A stretch of DNA of 64,000 bases, taken from the NCBI GenBank assembly GCA_902596925.1, contig CACJVT010000006.1:28631-92630 (forward strand), read 5' to 3'. Position 1 is the stretch's first letter; every line of letters starts with the position of its first letter. Below are positions 43,923-55,377 of the stretch, piece by piece. The translations under genes and the position numbers were made by a program. Origin of the DNA: an uncultured Pelagibacteraceae bacterium. Lineage in GTDB: Bacteria; Pseudomonadota; Alphaproteobacteria; Pelagibacterales; Pelagibacteraceae. The notes below the pieces were generated by a model. It saw only the letters and a list, made by a program, of their open reading frames with translations. It made no database searches and was not told the origin of the DNA.

Positions 43923-45364
43923 TGTCAAAAATAAATTTTCTAAGACCTGATAAAAATAATTTAAATACTTTCTTATATTTAGGTTCTTTTTTATTTTTAA
44001 TTAGTGTATTGGATGTTTTTTTAAATTCATTTTTTAGCTTAAATTTAACTGGTTTTTTACCTGGTTTTTTAAGTTTTTTATTTCCATTAATACTAGGTTT
44101 TATTGGACTTTATTTTATAAGGATAGAATTTAGCGGAATAAAACAATTAGATCTTTTAAATAAACATATAAATACCAACAACTTTAATGCAGTTCTGTCA
44201 TTACTAATTATATTTGTTATTATCAAATCTCTTCCACCTATTCTTAGTTGGTTTGTAATAGATGCTAGTTTCGCCGGTGATACCAAAGATGTTTGCACTG
44301 GTTCAGGAGCTTGTTGGACATACATTAAAGTTTGGATGAGAAGATTTATGTACGGGATGTACCCAAATGCTGAGCAATGGAGAATAAATTTATCATTTAT
44401 AGCCTTAGTATTAATGGGTTCGGTTGGTTATTTTGCAACTGACAGATTTAAGAAATATTTAACACTTTACTATGTTGTTATTTATCCTCTGATTGCATTC
44501 TTATTTATCTTTTTCTTTATATCTGGTGGTCCAGTATTTTTTGATTTTTCATATGGAATTATTGCAGCTATTTTATCTATTATTTTAGGGTTTTTTATAC
44601 CTGCAAAATATAAATTCTATTATTTTTTAATTGTACCTTTAGCTCTTTATATAACTTTAAAGTATTTTATATTTTTTGAGGAATACATTGAGTTAGGTAA
44701 ATTAGATGGTTTAAATTGGGTTGAAACTGGAGCATGGGGAGGATTGTCTTTAACCTTTATAATATCTTTTTTCTGCTTAATTTTCTGTTTTCCAATAGGA
44801 ATGGCTTTTGCTTTAGGTAGAAGATCAAATTTTCCTCTAATTAGATATATCTCAGTTGGTTTTATTGAATTTTGGAGAGGTGTGCCTTTAATAACTGTTC
44901 TGTTTATGTCAGCAGTAATGTTTCCGATGTTTTTACCAGAGGATTTCTTCATTGATAAATTAGTAAGAGCAATTATTGCAATTTCATTATTTGAAGCTGC
45001 TTATGTAGCAGAAGTTATACGTGGTGGTTTACAAGCTTTGCCAAGAGGTCAATACGAGGCAGCAAAATCTTTAGGTATGGGATATTGGAAAATGCATATA
45101 TTCGTAATTCTTCCCCAAGCACTAAAACTAGTAATTCCAGGAATTGCAAATACTTTTTTAGCTTTGGTTAAAGATACACCTTTAATATTTGTAGTAGGTC
45201 TACTAGAAATAGTTGGAATGTTAAATCTAGCAAAAACTAATCCAAAATGGTTAGGTTTTGCAATGGAAGGTTATGTTTTTGCAGCAATAATTTTCTGGAT
45301 TATTTGTTATGCAATGAGTAAATATAGTTATAATTTAGAACAAAAATACAAAACAGATAGATAA
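43919..45364 (+). CDS. aapM: General L-amino acid ABC transporter permease AapM
   Basis: WGGLSLTFIISF, FIEFWRGVPLITVLFMSAVMFPMFLP. Confidence 0.94.
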   Translation: MMSKINFLRPDKNNLNTFLYLGSFLFLISVLDVFLNSFFSLNLTGFLPGFLSFLFPLILGFIGLYFIRIEFSGIKQLDLLNKHINTNNFNAVLSLLIIFVIIKSLPPILSWFVIDASFAGDTKDVCTGSGACWTYIKVWMRRFMYGMYPNAEQWRINLSFIALVLMGSVGYFATDRFKKYLTLYYVVIYPLIAFLFIFFFISGGPVFFDFSYGIIAAILSIILGFFIPAKYKFYYFLIVPLALYITLKYFIFFEEYIELGKLDGLNWVETGAWGGLSLTFIISFFCLIFCFPIGMAFALGRRSNFPLIRYISVGFIEFWRGVPLITVLFMSAVMFPMFLPEDFFIDKLVRAIIAISLFEAAYVAEVIRGGLQALPRGQYEAAKSLGMGYWKMHIFVILPQALKLVIPGIANTFLALVKDTPLIFVVGLLEIVGMLNLAKTNPKWLGFAMEGYVFAAIIFWIICYAMSKYSYNLEQKYKTDR

Positions 45365-45370
45365 AAATTT

Positions 45371-46105
45371 ATGTCAGACAGCATTATCCAAATTAATAAC
45401 ATGAACAAATGGTTTGGTGACTTTCAAGTTTTAAAAAAGATTAATTTAGAGGTTAAACCAAAAGAAAAAATTGTAGTATGTGGACCATCTGGGTCAGGAA
45501 AATCAACTTTGATTAGATGCATCAATAGATTAGAAGAACATCAAGAGGGAAATATTATTGTTGATGGAACTGAATTAACAGAGGATACAAAAAATATTGA
45601 GCAAATAAGAGCTGAAGTTGGTATGGTATTCCAACAATTTAATTTATTTCCTCATTTATCAATTCTAGATAATTGTACATTAGCTCCTATTTGGGTAAAA
45701 AAAATGCCAAAGAAAGAAGCAGAAGAATTAGCATTAAAACATTTAGAAAGAGTACAAATTCTTGATCAAGCACAAAAATATCCAGGCCAATTATCTGGAG
45801 GACAACAACAAAGAGCTGCAATAGCGAGAGCTTTATGTATGGAGCCAAAAATAATGCTTTTTGATGAACCTACATCTGCTTTAGACCCAGAAATGATTAA
45901 AGAAGTGCTTGATGTAATGGTAAATCTTGCAAAACAAGGTATGACTATGATTGTTGTGACACATGAAATGGGTTTTGCTAAAGAAGTAGCTGATCAAATG
46001 ATATTCATGGATGAGGGAATGATAGTAGAAAAAGCGGATACTAAGGAATTTTTTGCTAATCCTAAGAGCGATAGGACTAAACTTTTTCTGAGCCAGATAC
46101 TATAG
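45371..46105 (+). CDS. aapP: General L-amino acid ABC transporter ATP-binding protein
   Basis: [24 protein letters not shown]. Confidence 0.95.
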   Translation: MSDSIIQINNMNKWFGDFQVLKKINLEVKPKEKIVVCGPSGSGKSTLIRCINRLEEHQEGNIIVDGTELTEDTKNIEQIRAEVGMVFQQFNLFPHLSILDNCTLAPIWVKKMPKKEAEELALKHLERVQILDQAQKYPGQLSGGQQQRAAIARALCMEPKIMLFDEPTSALDPEMIKEVLDVMVNLAKQGMTMIVVTHEMGFAKEVADQMIFMDEGMIVEKADTKEFFANPKSDRTKLFLSQIL

Positions 46106-46154
46106 ATACCAGTAATTTCAAGGAATTTTTCTCAAATTATACCCCAAGAATTGC

Positions 46155-46190
46155 TTGACATATTTTTGGAATACCAGGATTTTCCAAAAA
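46155..46190. promoter_or_regulatory. Putative promoter/operator upstream of the XRE gene (TTGACA plus TTTTTGGAA-N10-TTCCAAAAA dyad)
   Basis: TTGACA 46155-46160; perfect 9-bp inverted repeat 46163-46171/46182-46190. Confidence 0.5.
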
Positions 46191-46268
46191 AATAAAAAAA
46201 TAATATTGTTGCAGTAAAGAATAAAAACTTGTTCAATCTGTTTTTAATAAAAATTAAGAGGGGTCTTA

Positions 46269-46637
46269 ATGGAAGATAATTTTAATAAGCACTTAGGCAA
46301 TAAGCTTAAGCTTAGAAGGTTAGCTTTAGGTTTAACACAAACAAAAGTAGCAAAAGCAATAAACGTCACATTTCAACAAATACAAAAATATGAAAAAGGT
46401 ACTAACGGAGTTAGTTCAATAAGATTATTACAGTTATCAAATTATCTTAAAGTTCCAATAAACTATTTCTTTGAAGATTTTCCAGAATACTTAGTTAATT
46501 TAGAAAAATCTCAAGAGGGACATATGAATGTGAATTATAATTTTTTAGTTAAATTATATTCTGAACTTAACGCTGATCAAAAATTGAAATTTAATAAATC
46601 ATTACAAGTTTCAAATAATATATCAAAAGTTGGGTAA
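46269..46637 (+). CDS. XRE-family (HTH_3) transcriptional regulator
   Basis: LGNKLKLRRLALGLTQTKVAKAINVTFQQIQKYEKGTNGVSSIRLLQLSNYLKVPINYFF. Confidence 0.92.
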   Translation: MEDNFNKHLGNKLKLRRLALGLTQTKVAKAINVTFQQIQKYEKGTNGVSSIRLLQLSNYLKVPINYFFEDFPEYLVNLEKSQEGHMNVNYNFLVKLYSELNADQKLKFNKSLQVSNNISKVG

Positions 46638-46642
46638 AATTT

Positions 46643-46717
46643 GGCTCCTCGGGCAGGACTCGAACCTGCGACCAATTGATTAACAGTCAACTGCTCTACC
46701 AACTGAGCTACCGAGGA
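46643..46717 (-). tRNA. tRNA-Asn (anticodon GTT), encoded CCA
   Basis: Reverse complement TCCTCGG...CTGTTAA anticodon loop...CCGAGGAGCCA. Confidence 0.95.
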
Positions 46718-46766
46718 ATGTAAAAAGCAAACTTACTTTTTTTTCTAGCTAAAACAAGATTTTTTT

Positions 46767-46840
46767 TGGAGGCAACGCCCGGAATCGAACCGGGATACAA
46801 GGATTTGCAATCCTCTGCGTAACCATTCCGCCACGTTGCC
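46767..46840 (-). tRNA. tRNA-Cys (anticodon GCA), encoded CCA
   Basis: Reverse complement GGCAACG...GGATTGCAAATCC...CGTTGCCTCCA. Confidence 0.95.
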
Positions 46841-46963
46841 TTATGTTTTAGATGATAGCTACATCAGTTTTATATAAAATTTTTAGGATTAGTCTATCAA
46901 ATAACGTTTTAATTTGATTATTGTTAATTTAGATTAATAAATTATAAACTAACTATATCCAAG

Positions 46964-49588
46964 ATGAGTGATAAATATATACATTCCAATGTAGAAGATA
47001 AGATTTATTCATATTGGGAAAAAAACAAATTATTTAAACCTCAAAAAAACTCTAAAAAATTTTCAGTTGTAATTCCACCACCCAATGTAACAGGAAGTTT
47101 ACATATGGGACACGCTTTAAATAATTCAATTCAAGACATGCTGGTTCGATATTATCGAATGAATAATTATGAAACCTTATGGCAACCAGGTACAGATCAT
47201 GCCGGTATTGCTACCCAAGCACTTGTTGAGAGAAAACTTGAAAATGAAAATCTGGATAAAAATACTCTTGGACGAGAAAAATTCATCGAAAAGGTTTGGG
47301 ATTGGAAAAATCAATACGGAGATATAATTATCAATCAATTAAAAAAACTTGGCTGTTCATGTGATTGGTCCAGAAACGCATTCACCATGGATGAAAACTT
47401 ATCAAAATCTGTAATTAAAGTTTTTGTCGAGTTGCATAAAAAGAAATTGATCTATAAAGCAGAAAAATTAGTAAATTGGGATACAGTTTTAAAAACTGCG
47501 ATTTCGGATTTAGAGGTAGATCAAAGAGAAATGAACTCTAAAATTTACTACATTAGGTACCCAATAGATAAATCATCAGAATTTATCACTATAGCCACAA
47601 CCAGGCCTGAAACTATGCTTGGGGATACAGCGATTGCAGTTAATCCAAAAGATAAAAGATACAAAAGTTTTGTCGGTAAAACAGTTACGATACCTATTGT
47701 AGGTAGAAAAATTAAAATAATAAAAGACAATTATGCAGACCCAGAACAGGGAACAGGAGCATTAAAAATTACCCCAGCTCATGATTTTAATGATTATGAT
47801 GTAGGACAAAGAAATAAACTCGAAATAATAAATGTTTTTACTGAGGAAGGTAAAATAAATGAAAACGCACCGAAAGATTATGTAGGCTTAGATAGATTTG
47901 ATGCACGAAAAAAAATATTAAATGAACTTAAAGAAAAAGATTATTTTGTTAAAGAGGAAAATATAAAAAATAAAGTTCCTTATGGAGATAGATCCAACTC
48001 TGTTATCGAACCTTTTTTAACTGAACAATGGTTTGTTGATGCAAAAAAATTAGCTATCAAAGCAAAAAAAATTGTTAAAACAAAAAAAACAAATTTTTTT
48101 CCAAATAACTGGTCTAAAACTTATTTTCAATGGATGAATAATATTGAGCCTTGGTGTGTTTCTAGACAGTTGTGGTGGGGTCATCAAATCCCAGCGTGGT
48201 ATGGACCCGACAATAAAATATTTGTTGCTTTAAATGAAAAAGAAGCAAGCAAGCAAGCTAAGAAATATTATAAAAAAGATGTAAAATTAGCAAGAGATCC
48301 TGACGTATTAGATACTTGGTTTTCTTCCGGTTTATGGCCGTTTGCAACTTTAGGATGGCCAGATAAAAAAGATTTCGTAAAGAAATTTTATCCAACCACA
48401 GTTTTAGTAACTGGCTTTGATATCATTTTTTTCTGGGTTGCAAGAATGATTATGTTTGGAATGGAATTTCTTAATAAAGAACCTTTTAAAGACATCTATG
48501 TTCACGCTTTAGTAAGAGATGAAAAAGGACAAAAAATGTCTAAATCTAAAGGCAATGTAATTGATCCATTAGACTTAATTAAAAAATATAGTGCAGATGC
48601 ATTACGATTTACTTTACTTTCAATGGCTTCACCTGGAACTGATGTAAAACTTTCAGAGGATAGAGTTAAAGGTTATAGAAATTTTTTAAATAAATTGTGG
48701 AATGCAAATAATTTTTTAATCACAAACAATTGTGATTTTAATAAGACTGATAAAGCTCCTAAAACTAGCTTAAATATCAATAAATGGATTTATTCTGAAT
48801 TGATCGAAATAAAAGATAAAATTCAAAAGAATATTAAAGACTATCGATTTGATGAGGCAGCCAAAAATGCTTATCAATTTGCTTGGCATTCATATTGTGA
48901 CTGGTATATCGAACTTTCAAAAACAATCCTTTATTCAGATGATGAAAAATCAAAAAAAGAGGTAAAAGAGGTATCAGCTTATGTTTTTAAACAAATACTT
49001 ATTATGCTTCATCCATTTATCCCGTTTGTTACTGAAGAAATATGGTTAAAAAATAAGTTTGATAAATCTAATAAGAATTTCCTAATGTATAAAAACTGGC
49101 CATCAGGAAAAGTCAAAAAAGATAAATCCCAAAGGGATGTAGAGAAAATCATCAATATCATCTCAGAACTAAGATCGTTTAAAAATGAATTAAATGTCAG
49201 TCCAGGTTCTTTTGTAGATCTTTCTATGAATAAGATAGCTAAAAAAAATCGATCTTTGATGGATAATAATGAAATAATCTTAAAAAAACTTGGTCGTATC
49301 AATAATTTTTTTGAAAAAGATCAAGATAGACCTTCTGCAACTCTTGTAATTTCAGGTGATATATTCAAGATTTATTTTGATGAAAATGTCGATTTAAATT
49401 TAATCAAAGAAAATTTACTAAAAAGACAAACAAAATACCAAGATGAATTAGATAAGATTTCACAACGATTATCAAATAAAGGATTTGTCGATAAAGCACC
49501 AAAAAATATTGTTGAACAAGAAAAAACTAACTATAGTAACTTAAAAAATGATATCAAAAAAATATCTTTAACAATTGAAAGTTTATAA
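46964..49588 (+). CDS. valS: Valyl-tRNA synthetase
   Basis: [29 protein letters not shown]. Confidence 0.97.
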   Translation: MSDKYIHSNVEDKIYSYWEKNKLFKPQKNSKKFSVVIPPPNVTGSLHMGHALNNSIQDMLVRYYRMNNYETLWQPGTDHAGIATQALVERKLENENLDKNTLGREKFIEKVWDWKNQYGDIIINQLKKLGCSCDWSRNAFTMDENLSKSVIKVFVELHKKKLIYKAEKLVNWDTVLKTAISDLEVDQREMNSKIYYIRYPIDKSSEFITIATTRPETMLGDTAIAVNPKDKRYKSFVGKTVTIPIVGRKIKIIKDNYADPEQGTGALKITPAHDFNDYDVGQRNKLEIINVFTEEGKINENAPKDYVGLDRFDARKKILNELKEKDYFVKEENIKNKVPYGDRSNSVIEPFLTEQWFVDAKKLAIKAKKIVKTKKTNFFPNNWSKTYFQWMNNIEPWCVSRQLWWGHQIPAWYGPDNKIFVALNEKEASKQAKKYYKKDVKLARDPDVLDTWFSSGLWPFATLGWPDKKDFVKKFYPTTVLVTGFDIIFFWVARMIMFGMEFLNKEPFKDIYVHALVRDEKGQKMSKSKGNVIDPLDLIKKYSADALRFTLLSMASPGTDVKLSEDRVKGYRNFLNKLWNANNFLITNNCDFNKTDKAPKTSLNINKWIYSELIEIKDKIQKNIKDYRFDEAAKNAYQFAWHSYCDWYIELSKTILYSDDEKSKKEVKEVSAYVFKQILIMLHPFIPFVTEEIWLKNKFDKSNKNFLMYKNWPSGKVKKDKSQRDVEKIINIISELRSFKNELNVSPGSFVDLSMNKIAKKNRSLMDNNEIILKKLGRINNFFEKDQDRPSATLVISGDIFKIYFDENVDLNLIKENLLKRQTKYQDELDKISQRLSNKGFVDKAPKNIVEQEKTNYSNLKNDIKKISLTIESL

Positions 49589-51306
49589 TGCGGAAATTTA
49601 ATAAGAAAAAATTGCCAAGTCGACATACATCTTTAGGACCTGATAGAGCTCCTCATAGATCTTTTTACTATGCAATGGGAGAAACAGAAAAAGATGTTGC
49701 CAAACCTTTTATTGGAGTTGTATCAACATGGAATGAGGCTGCACCTTGTAATATAGCCTTAATGAGACAAGCCCAGTCTGTTAAAAAGGGTGTAAGAGCA
49801 TCAGGTGGAACACCACGAGAGTTTTGTACAATTACCGTAACAGACGGTATTGCTATGGGTCATGAGGGAATGAAATCCTCATTAATATCAAGAGAAGTTA
49901 TTGCTGATAGTGCTGAATTAACTGTAAGAGGTCATTGTTATGATGCATTAGTAGGTATTGCAGGTTGTGATAAGTCTTTACCAGGTTTGATGATGTCGAT
50001 GGTTAGATTAAATGTTCCAAGCGTATTTATATATGGTGGTTCAATACTACCAGGTAAATACAAAGGTAAAGATGTGACTGTTGTAGATGTTTTTGAAGCG
50101 GTTGGAAAACATTCATCAGGACAAATGTCTGCAAAAGAATTAAGAAAATTAGAATTAGTTGCATGTCCAACAGCGGGAGCTTGTGGGGGACAATTTACTG
50201 CAAACACTATGGCCTGCGTATCTGAAGCAATAGGTTTAGCATTACCTTACTCTGCTGGAACACCAGCGCCATACGAAGAAAGAGATAAATATGCAAAAGC
50301 AAGTGGGCGAATGGTTATGGAATTGTTAGCTAAAAAAATTAAACCAAGAGATATAGTTACAAGAAAAGCTTTAGAAAATGCTGCAACAATTGTTGCTGCA
50401 ACAGGAGGATCTACAAATGCAGGTTTACATCTTCCGGCAATAGCAAATGAAGCTGGTATTAAATTTGATTTAATGGATGTTGCAAAGATATTTAAAAGAA
50501 CTCCATATCTTGCCGACTTAAAACCAGGTGGAAAATATGTTGCTAAAGATATGTGGTTAGCAGGTGGAGTACCAATGCTTTTAAAAACTCTTTATGAAGG
50601 TGGATATATTCATGGAGATTGTATGACTGTAACAGGTAAAACAATGAAAGAAAATTTAAAGGGTATTAAATTTAATCCTAAACAAAAAGTAATGAGATCT
50701 TTTAAAAATCCATTATCTCCAACGGGTGGTGTAGTTGGTTTAAAGGGTAACTTAGCTCCTGAAGGAGGAATTGTTAAAATTGCTGGACTTAAAAAATTAC
50801 AATTTACTGGAAGAGCAAGATGTTTTGATAATGAAGAAAATGCAATGAAAGCGGTTCAAAGCAGAAAATATAAAGACGGTGATGTAATTATTATTAGATA
50901 TGAAGGACCCGTTGGTGGACCAGGTATGAGAGAAATGCTTTCAACAACAGGTGCAATTTATGGTCAAGGTAAAGGAGAAAAAGTTGCTTTAATAACTGAT
51001 GGACGTTTCTCTGGAGCAACTCGGGGATTTTGTGTAGGTCATGTAGGACCTGAGGCTGCTTTAGGTGGTCCTATTGCTCTTTTACGTAATGGAGATGTTA
51101 TCGATATTGATGCTAAGAAAGGGACTATTAATGTTCGATTAACTAGAGCACAATTAGCTTCAAGAAGACGAAAATGGAAAGCTAGAAAATCTGATTTTGG
51201 ATCAGGAACTCTTTGGAAATATGCACAAACTGTTGGACCTGCGTATTTAGGAGCACCAACACATCCAGGTAAGAAAAACGAAGTTAAGGATTATTCAAAA
51301 ATTTGA
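49588..51306 (+). CDS. ilvD: Dihydroxy-acid dehydratase
   Basis: [47 protein letters not shown]. Confidence 0.97.
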   Translation: MRKFNKKKLPSRHTSLGPDRAPHRSFYYAMGETEKDVAKPFIGVVSTWNEAAPCNIALMRQAQSVKKGVRASGGTPREFCTITVTDGIAMGHEGMKSSLISREVIADSAELTVRGHCYDALVGIAGCDKSLPGLMMSMVRLNVPSVFIYGGSILPGKYKGKDVTVVDVFEAVGKHSSGQMSAKELRKLELVACPTAGACGGQFTANTMACVSEAIGLALPYSAGTPAPYEERDKYAKASGRMVMELLAKKIKPRDIVTRKALENAATIVAATGGSTNAGLHLPAIANEAGIKFDLMDVAKIFKRTPYLADLKPGGKYVAKDMWLAGGVPMLLKTLYEGGYIHGDCMTVTGKTMKENLKGIKFNPKQKVMRSFKNPLSPTGGVVGLKGNLAPEGGIVKIAGLKKLQFTGRARCFDNEENAMKAVQSRKYKDGDVIIIRYEGPVGGPGMREMLSTTGAIYGQGKGEKVALITDGRFSGATRGFCVGHVGPEAALGGPIALLRNGDVIDIDAKKGTINVRLTRAQLASRRRKWKARKSDFGSGTLWKYAQTVGPAYLGAPTHPGKKNEVKDYSKI

Positions 51307-52496
51307 TGAAAATTCGCCCGATTATTTTATGTGGTGGCGCTGGAACAAGACTTTGGCCAAAAGCTAAAAAACATCAAGCTAAACAATTTATAGATTTTGG
51401 TAATTGGACTTTATTAGGTAAAACTTTAGAGAGAGTTAAAGCATCGATATATGATACTCCAATTATAAGCACTAATGCAAAATATTTAAAACAAGTAAAA
51501 CAACACTTAAAAAAACATAAGATAAGAAAATTCAAAATAGTTTTAGAGCCAGCTAAAAGAAATACAGCACCAGCTATTTTAAGTACTGCATTAATAAAAG
51601 ATATACCTAACAAACAACCATTAATGTTTTTAGCTGCTGATCATTTGATAGAGAAGGTTGCATTATTTAATAAAGCTATCAAAAAAAATCAAAAAAAACT
51701 TACTCATAATAATATCTTTATCTTTGGAATTAAGCCTACAATCCCTTCAAGTGAGTTTGGCTATTTTTTAACAAAAAATACTAAAGTAACTAGATTTATA
51801 GAAAAACCAAAAGAGGCTAAAGCTAAACAAATAATTAGTAAAAAAGGTTATTGGAATTCTGGAATGTTTTATTTGAGAAAAGATTCAATAATTAATAATT
51901 TTAAGAAATACCAACCAAATATTTACCGAAATTGTAACAAAGCTGTAACAAAAGCAAAATATAAAAGTAATGTGTATTATTTAAATAAACAAGCATTCAC
52001 CAAAGCAACAACTAAGTCCTTTGACTATGCAATATTAGAAAAAACTAAAGATATAAATGCGATCAAATTAGATATTCCATGGTCTGATTTAGGTTCTTGG
52101 AAAGAAATCTGTAAGATGTATGGAAGAAATAAAAGACATTATTATAAAAAGAAGAATGTATTTCATAGACCTTGGGGCAGTTATGTAAATCTATTTAATG
52201 GTAAGGAATTTTTAATTAAAGAATTATATGTAAAACCAAAAGGTATATTAAGTCTTCAAAAACACCATCATAGAGCTGAGCACTGGGTAGTTACTCATGG
52301 TAAACCTAAAATTACATTAAATAAGAAATATTTTACTATGAAACCTGATGAAACTATTTTTATTCCATTAGGTGCAATCCATAGAATAGAAAACCCATAT
52401 AAAAAACCAGTGAAAATTATTGAAGCTCAAGTAGGCTCAATTTTAAAAGAAACAGATATTGTTCGATACCAGGACGTTTATGGCCGTGTTAAATAA
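51303..52496 (+). CDS. manC: Mannose-1-phosphate guanylyltransferase / mannose-6-phosphate isomerase family
   Basis: [23 protein letters not shown]-terminal cupin [10 protein letters not shown]...[13 protein letters not shown]. Confidence 0.92.
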   Translation: MMKIRPIILCGGAGTRLWPKAKKHQAKQFIDFGNWTLLGKTLERVKASIYDTPIISTNAKYLKQVKQHLKKHKIRKFKIVLEPAKRNTAPAILSTALIKDIPNKQPLMFLAADHLIEKVALFNKAIKKNQKKLTHNNIFIFGIKPTIPSSEFGYFLTKNTKVTRFIEKPKEAKAKQIISKKGYWNSGMFYLRKDSIINNFKKYQPNIYRNCNKAVTKAKYKSNVYYLNKQAFTKATTKSFDYAILEKTKDINAIKLDIPWSDLGSWKEICKMYGRNKRHYYKKKNVFHRPWGSYVNLFNGKEFLIKELYVKPKGILSLQKHHHRAEHWVVTHGKPKITLNKKYFTMKPDETIFIPLGAIHRIENPYKKPVKIIEAQVGSILKETDIVRYQDVYGRVK

Positions 52497-52508
52497 TTAA
52501 CACGACCA
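52481..52508. terminator. Candidate bidirectional hairpin at the manC / PiT-like convergent junction
   Basis: TGGcCGTGTTAA-ATAA-TTAACACGaCCA (11 of 12 bp); the manC TAA stop lies in the loop; no strong T-tract. Confidence 0.5.
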
Positions 52509-52519
52509 CAAAAATATAT

Positions 52520-53485
52520 TTAAAACCAATTGTTTGGTATTATTATATAATGTATTGCAAGCACTATACCTACTGAAACAGTTAAACCGAATACCATTTT
52601 TAGGAAATCTTTTCCAATTAATGGAAAGACGTAACCCAACTTATATTCTTTGTTCATGCTAGCTATAGCAAGTTCTCTTCCACATAATAAACCAACAAAA
52701 ACCCATGTCGTAGACATAGGTAAATCGTTTAGTTCTTTAAAGTAGAATAAGACACCAGCATAAATTACATTAATAATTGTTGCTGATCTTGCGTACCTTG
52801 TTCCTGTTTTTTCAAGAACAACTTTTTGAATTGGTCCACCTTGAATGTAGAAAATATAGAATAACAGTGCTGTAAAGTAACCCATTACTATTAAAAGCAA
52901 TGTTAAATCTAATTGTCTAGGTAGATACACGGCAATATTAGCCACATCGTGAGACAACCACACCCACCATAACCAACCAGAAGAAATCCAAACACTATTT
53001 CTCCAGAAGCCTACCCATTTTTCATCTACTTCATCAAATTTTTCATTAATAAATTTAGAGACAGCTATCCAGGCAATATAAGCAACCATTGCTGCTAAAC
53101 CATACCCAACGACGCTTTTCATAAGCATTTTTTCAAGCACAACCGTTGAGGCAAATGCTGAAAGAACTAAAAAGGTGGTTGAAACAGGTATTCCAATTCT
53201 TGTTAATAATAATAGTATTGCAGGTGCTACTGCGTGATACCATTGAATTTCTTGATAAGGTATTCTAGTTAATCTTCCATAAGAAATATCACCATCATAC
53301 GAATACCATCCCCATGCTAACGCAATAATCATAACAGCTGACGCAGATCCTGCGAGAGTATACCATTTAAACCACTTCTTTTTCGAAGCTATAAATGTAC
53401 CCAGTGTTTGAATTGAGTCGTTAGCAATAACGCTATAACCGGCAAGGGCAAACCCTATAACCGTATAAACTAAAGTCATTTCCAT
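52520..53485 (-). CDS. PiT-like (inorganic phosphate/sulfate permease-like) membrane protein
   Basis: Duplicated STT motifs GIPVSTTFLVLSAF and LPMSTTWVFVGLLCGRE plus N-terminal IANDSIQTLGTF, resembling PiT repeats. Confidence 0.6.
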   Translation of the reverse strand: MEMTLVYTVIGFALAGYSVIANDSIQTLGTFIASKKKWFKWYTLAGSASAVMIIALAWGWYSYDGDISYGRLTRIPYQEIQWYHAVAPAILLLLTRIGIPVSTTFLVLSAFASTVVLEKMLMKSVVGYGLAAMVAYIAWIAVSKFINEKFDEVDEKWVGFWRNSVWISSGWLWWVWLSHDVANIAVYLPRQLDLTLLLIVMGYFTALLFYIFYIQGGPIQKVVLEKTGTRYARSATIINVIYAGVLFYFKELNDLPMSTTWVFVGLLCGRELAIASMNKEYKLGYVFPLIGKDFLKMVFGLTVSVGIVLAIHYIIIPNNWF

Positions 53486-53679
53486 TTTTTATCTCCTTTA
53501 TATTATTGTTTTCGGTTCCTATCGATTCATGACTTAAGATCTATGTAATGTGAGAGTAAAAAAAATTCTATACAAAGAATAAACTAATTTGAGAATCAAG
53601 GGGTGGATTCGCTAACTAGTAAACTATTTAATATTGATGTCTACTTTTAAATATATTTTATTTCTTAATAAAGTTGTAT

Positions 53680-54330
53680 TTATTTAATTAATTTCTTAAT
53701 AAAATATACAGCTATAAGGGCTCCCAAAAATTCAGCTAGAATATATGTTGGTGTATTCATGTAATTTATTCCTGTAAAAGAATCAGTAAAAGTTCTTGCT
53801 ATAGCAACAGCTGGATTTGCAAAAGATGTTGATGATGTAAACCAATAACCAGCCATAATATATGTTGCAACACTAGCAGCTATTGTTATTTTGCCATCTT
53901 TTTGAGTAGCAAAAATAATAAAAATTAAACCAAAAGTAGCAATTATTTCAGATAAGAAAATATGAAAGCCATCTCTATTTTTTGTCGATAACTCAAGAAT
54001 ATCGTGTTCAAAAAAAACATTAGCCAACATAACACCTAGCAAACAACCAAGTATTTGGGCAGGAATATATATGATGAGAAGTTTTCCATTGATTTTTTTT
54101 CTTAAAAACATCGCTAAACTCACAAAAGGATTGAAATGTGCACCTGAAATATTTGCAAAAGCAGTTATTAAGACAAATAGGCCAGCACCAGTTGCGAGTG
54201 TATTAGCCGTTAATCTCAAAGCATTATCATTTGTGAGATTTTCAGCCATTATTCCAGATCCAACAATAACCATTACTAAAAAGCTACTTCCAATAAATTC
54301 ACCTAGAAATATTTTGTTAGTATTTTTCAT
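53680..54330 (-). CDS. MIP/aquaporin-family channel (NPF/NPA variant)
   Basis: EFIGSSFLVMVIVGSGIMAE, SGAHFNPFVSL, SFANPAVAIARTFTDSFTGI. Confidence 0.85.
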   Translation of the reverse strand: MKNTNKIFLGEFIGSSFLVMVIVGSGIMAENLTNDNALRLTANTLATGAGLFVLITAFANISGAHFNPFVSLAMFLRKKINGKLLIIYIPAQILGCLLGVMLANVFFEHDILELSTKNRDGFHIFLSEIIATFGLIFIIFATQKDGKITIAASVATYIMAGYWFTSSTSFANPAVAIARTFTDSFTGINYMNTPTYILAEFLGALIAVYFIKKLIK

Positions 54331-54551
54331 TAGATAATAATTTTATAAATTCCTATTAAAAATAATGGTATTTGTAATCCAAAATTAGTTAGTATTGCTT
54401 TATCTTTGCTAATAAATCCAGCTATAGTCCATCCAATAACTCCTAATCCATGAAAATATATATTTAAAGGATATATATTTAAGTTTGTAAGAAGTATTCC
54501 TACTAAAACTAAAAAAGTACTGATCCACTTTAGATATTTTTTTATAAACAT
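54330..54551 (-). CDS. Small uncharacterised membrane protein (73 aa)
   Basis: ORF with TM segments, ATG overlaps/abuts MIP gene. Confidence 0.6.
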   Translation of the reverse strand: MFIKKYLKWISTFLVLVGILLTNLNIYPLNIYFHGLGVIGWTIAGFISKDKAILTNFGLQIPLFLIGIYKIII

Positions 54552-54611
54552 ATTTTCTCCTTCTTATTAATTATTACACTAATGTTACAAATTTATTAAG
54601 ATGTAACAGTA

Positions 54612-54950
54612 TTAGAGAAAATTAGTTATATATTTATGAATAAAAAAACCAACAACTATAAATCCTAAGCCTGTCCCATAAATTAGGAAGAAATTCATGT
54701 TAAATGATTTTGCAAAAAAGAAGGGTAAAAAAAATAAATAACTCACAGGTACCGCTACTAGTATGCTCTTAGTAAAAAGAATTGTTTTTTCTATATCATT
54801 ATGCTCATAGTAGGAAAAAGCTATAGCTATGAGTGATACAAGAGGCAAAGCAATAATAAAACCTGCAAGTTTTGGATTTTGTCCTGAAAGCCAACTGGCG
54901 AATGCTATTATTATTGCTGCAAGTAAAATCTTTAAGGTAAAAAATATCAT
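54612..54950 (-). CDS. Small membrane protein, DUF3147-like
   Basis: Four TM segments, SWLSGQNPKLAGFIIALPLVSL. Confidence 0.65.
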   Translation of the reverse strand: MIFFTLKILLAAIIIAFASWLSGQNPKLAGFIIALPLVSLIAIAFSYYEHNDIEKTILFTKSILVAVPVSYLFFLPFFFAKSFNMNFFLIYGTGLGFIVVGFFIHKYITNFL

Positions 54951-54963
54951 TAATAATTCAAAT

Positions 54964-55353
54964 TTATTTGGTTATACATTTTTTGCATAAACCAAAAAAT
55001 TCAAGATTATATTTACTATATTTCATACCAGCTTTGTCTTTAAAATTTGATAGATATTTTGAAAGACTAGAATTATTAATTTCTGTTACTTTTTCACAAC
55101 TTTCACATATAGAAAAAGCAGTAGCTTTTGACACTTGACAACTTGAATTTTGACATGCAATAAAAGCGTTTCTACTTTCAATTTTATGAATTTTTCCAAT
55201 TTCAACTAACTTATCTAGTGCTCTATAAACTTGAAGAGGAGCTTTAATTCCTTTTTTTTGAACATTGAAAAGAATTGAATAGGCTTTCATTGGTTCAGGT
55301 GATTTATCAATTATATCAAAAATAATTTGCTGATTTTTTGAAAGAGTATGCAT
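54964..55353 (-). CDS. zur: Fur-family regulator, probably Zur
   Basis: Fur fold (MKAYSILFNVQKKGIKAPLQVYRALDKLVEIGKIHKIES), CESC and CKKC zinc motifs; next to znuBC. Confidence 0.88.
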   Translation of the reverse strand: MHTLSKNQQIIFDIIDKSPEPMKAYSILFNVQKKGIKAPLQVYRALDKLVEIGKIHKIESRNAFIACQNSSCQVSKATAFSICESCEKVTEINNSSLSKYLSNFKDKAGMKYSKYNLEFFGLCKKCITK

Positions 55354-55377
55354 TTTGTTTAGTTTACCGATTCCTCA

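Noticed and set aside
53660-53704. Direct repeat ATTTCTTAATAAA (53660-53672 and 53691-53704)
   Set aside because: AT-rich, short, only two copies, one within the MIP gene 3' end; likely low-complexity coincidence.
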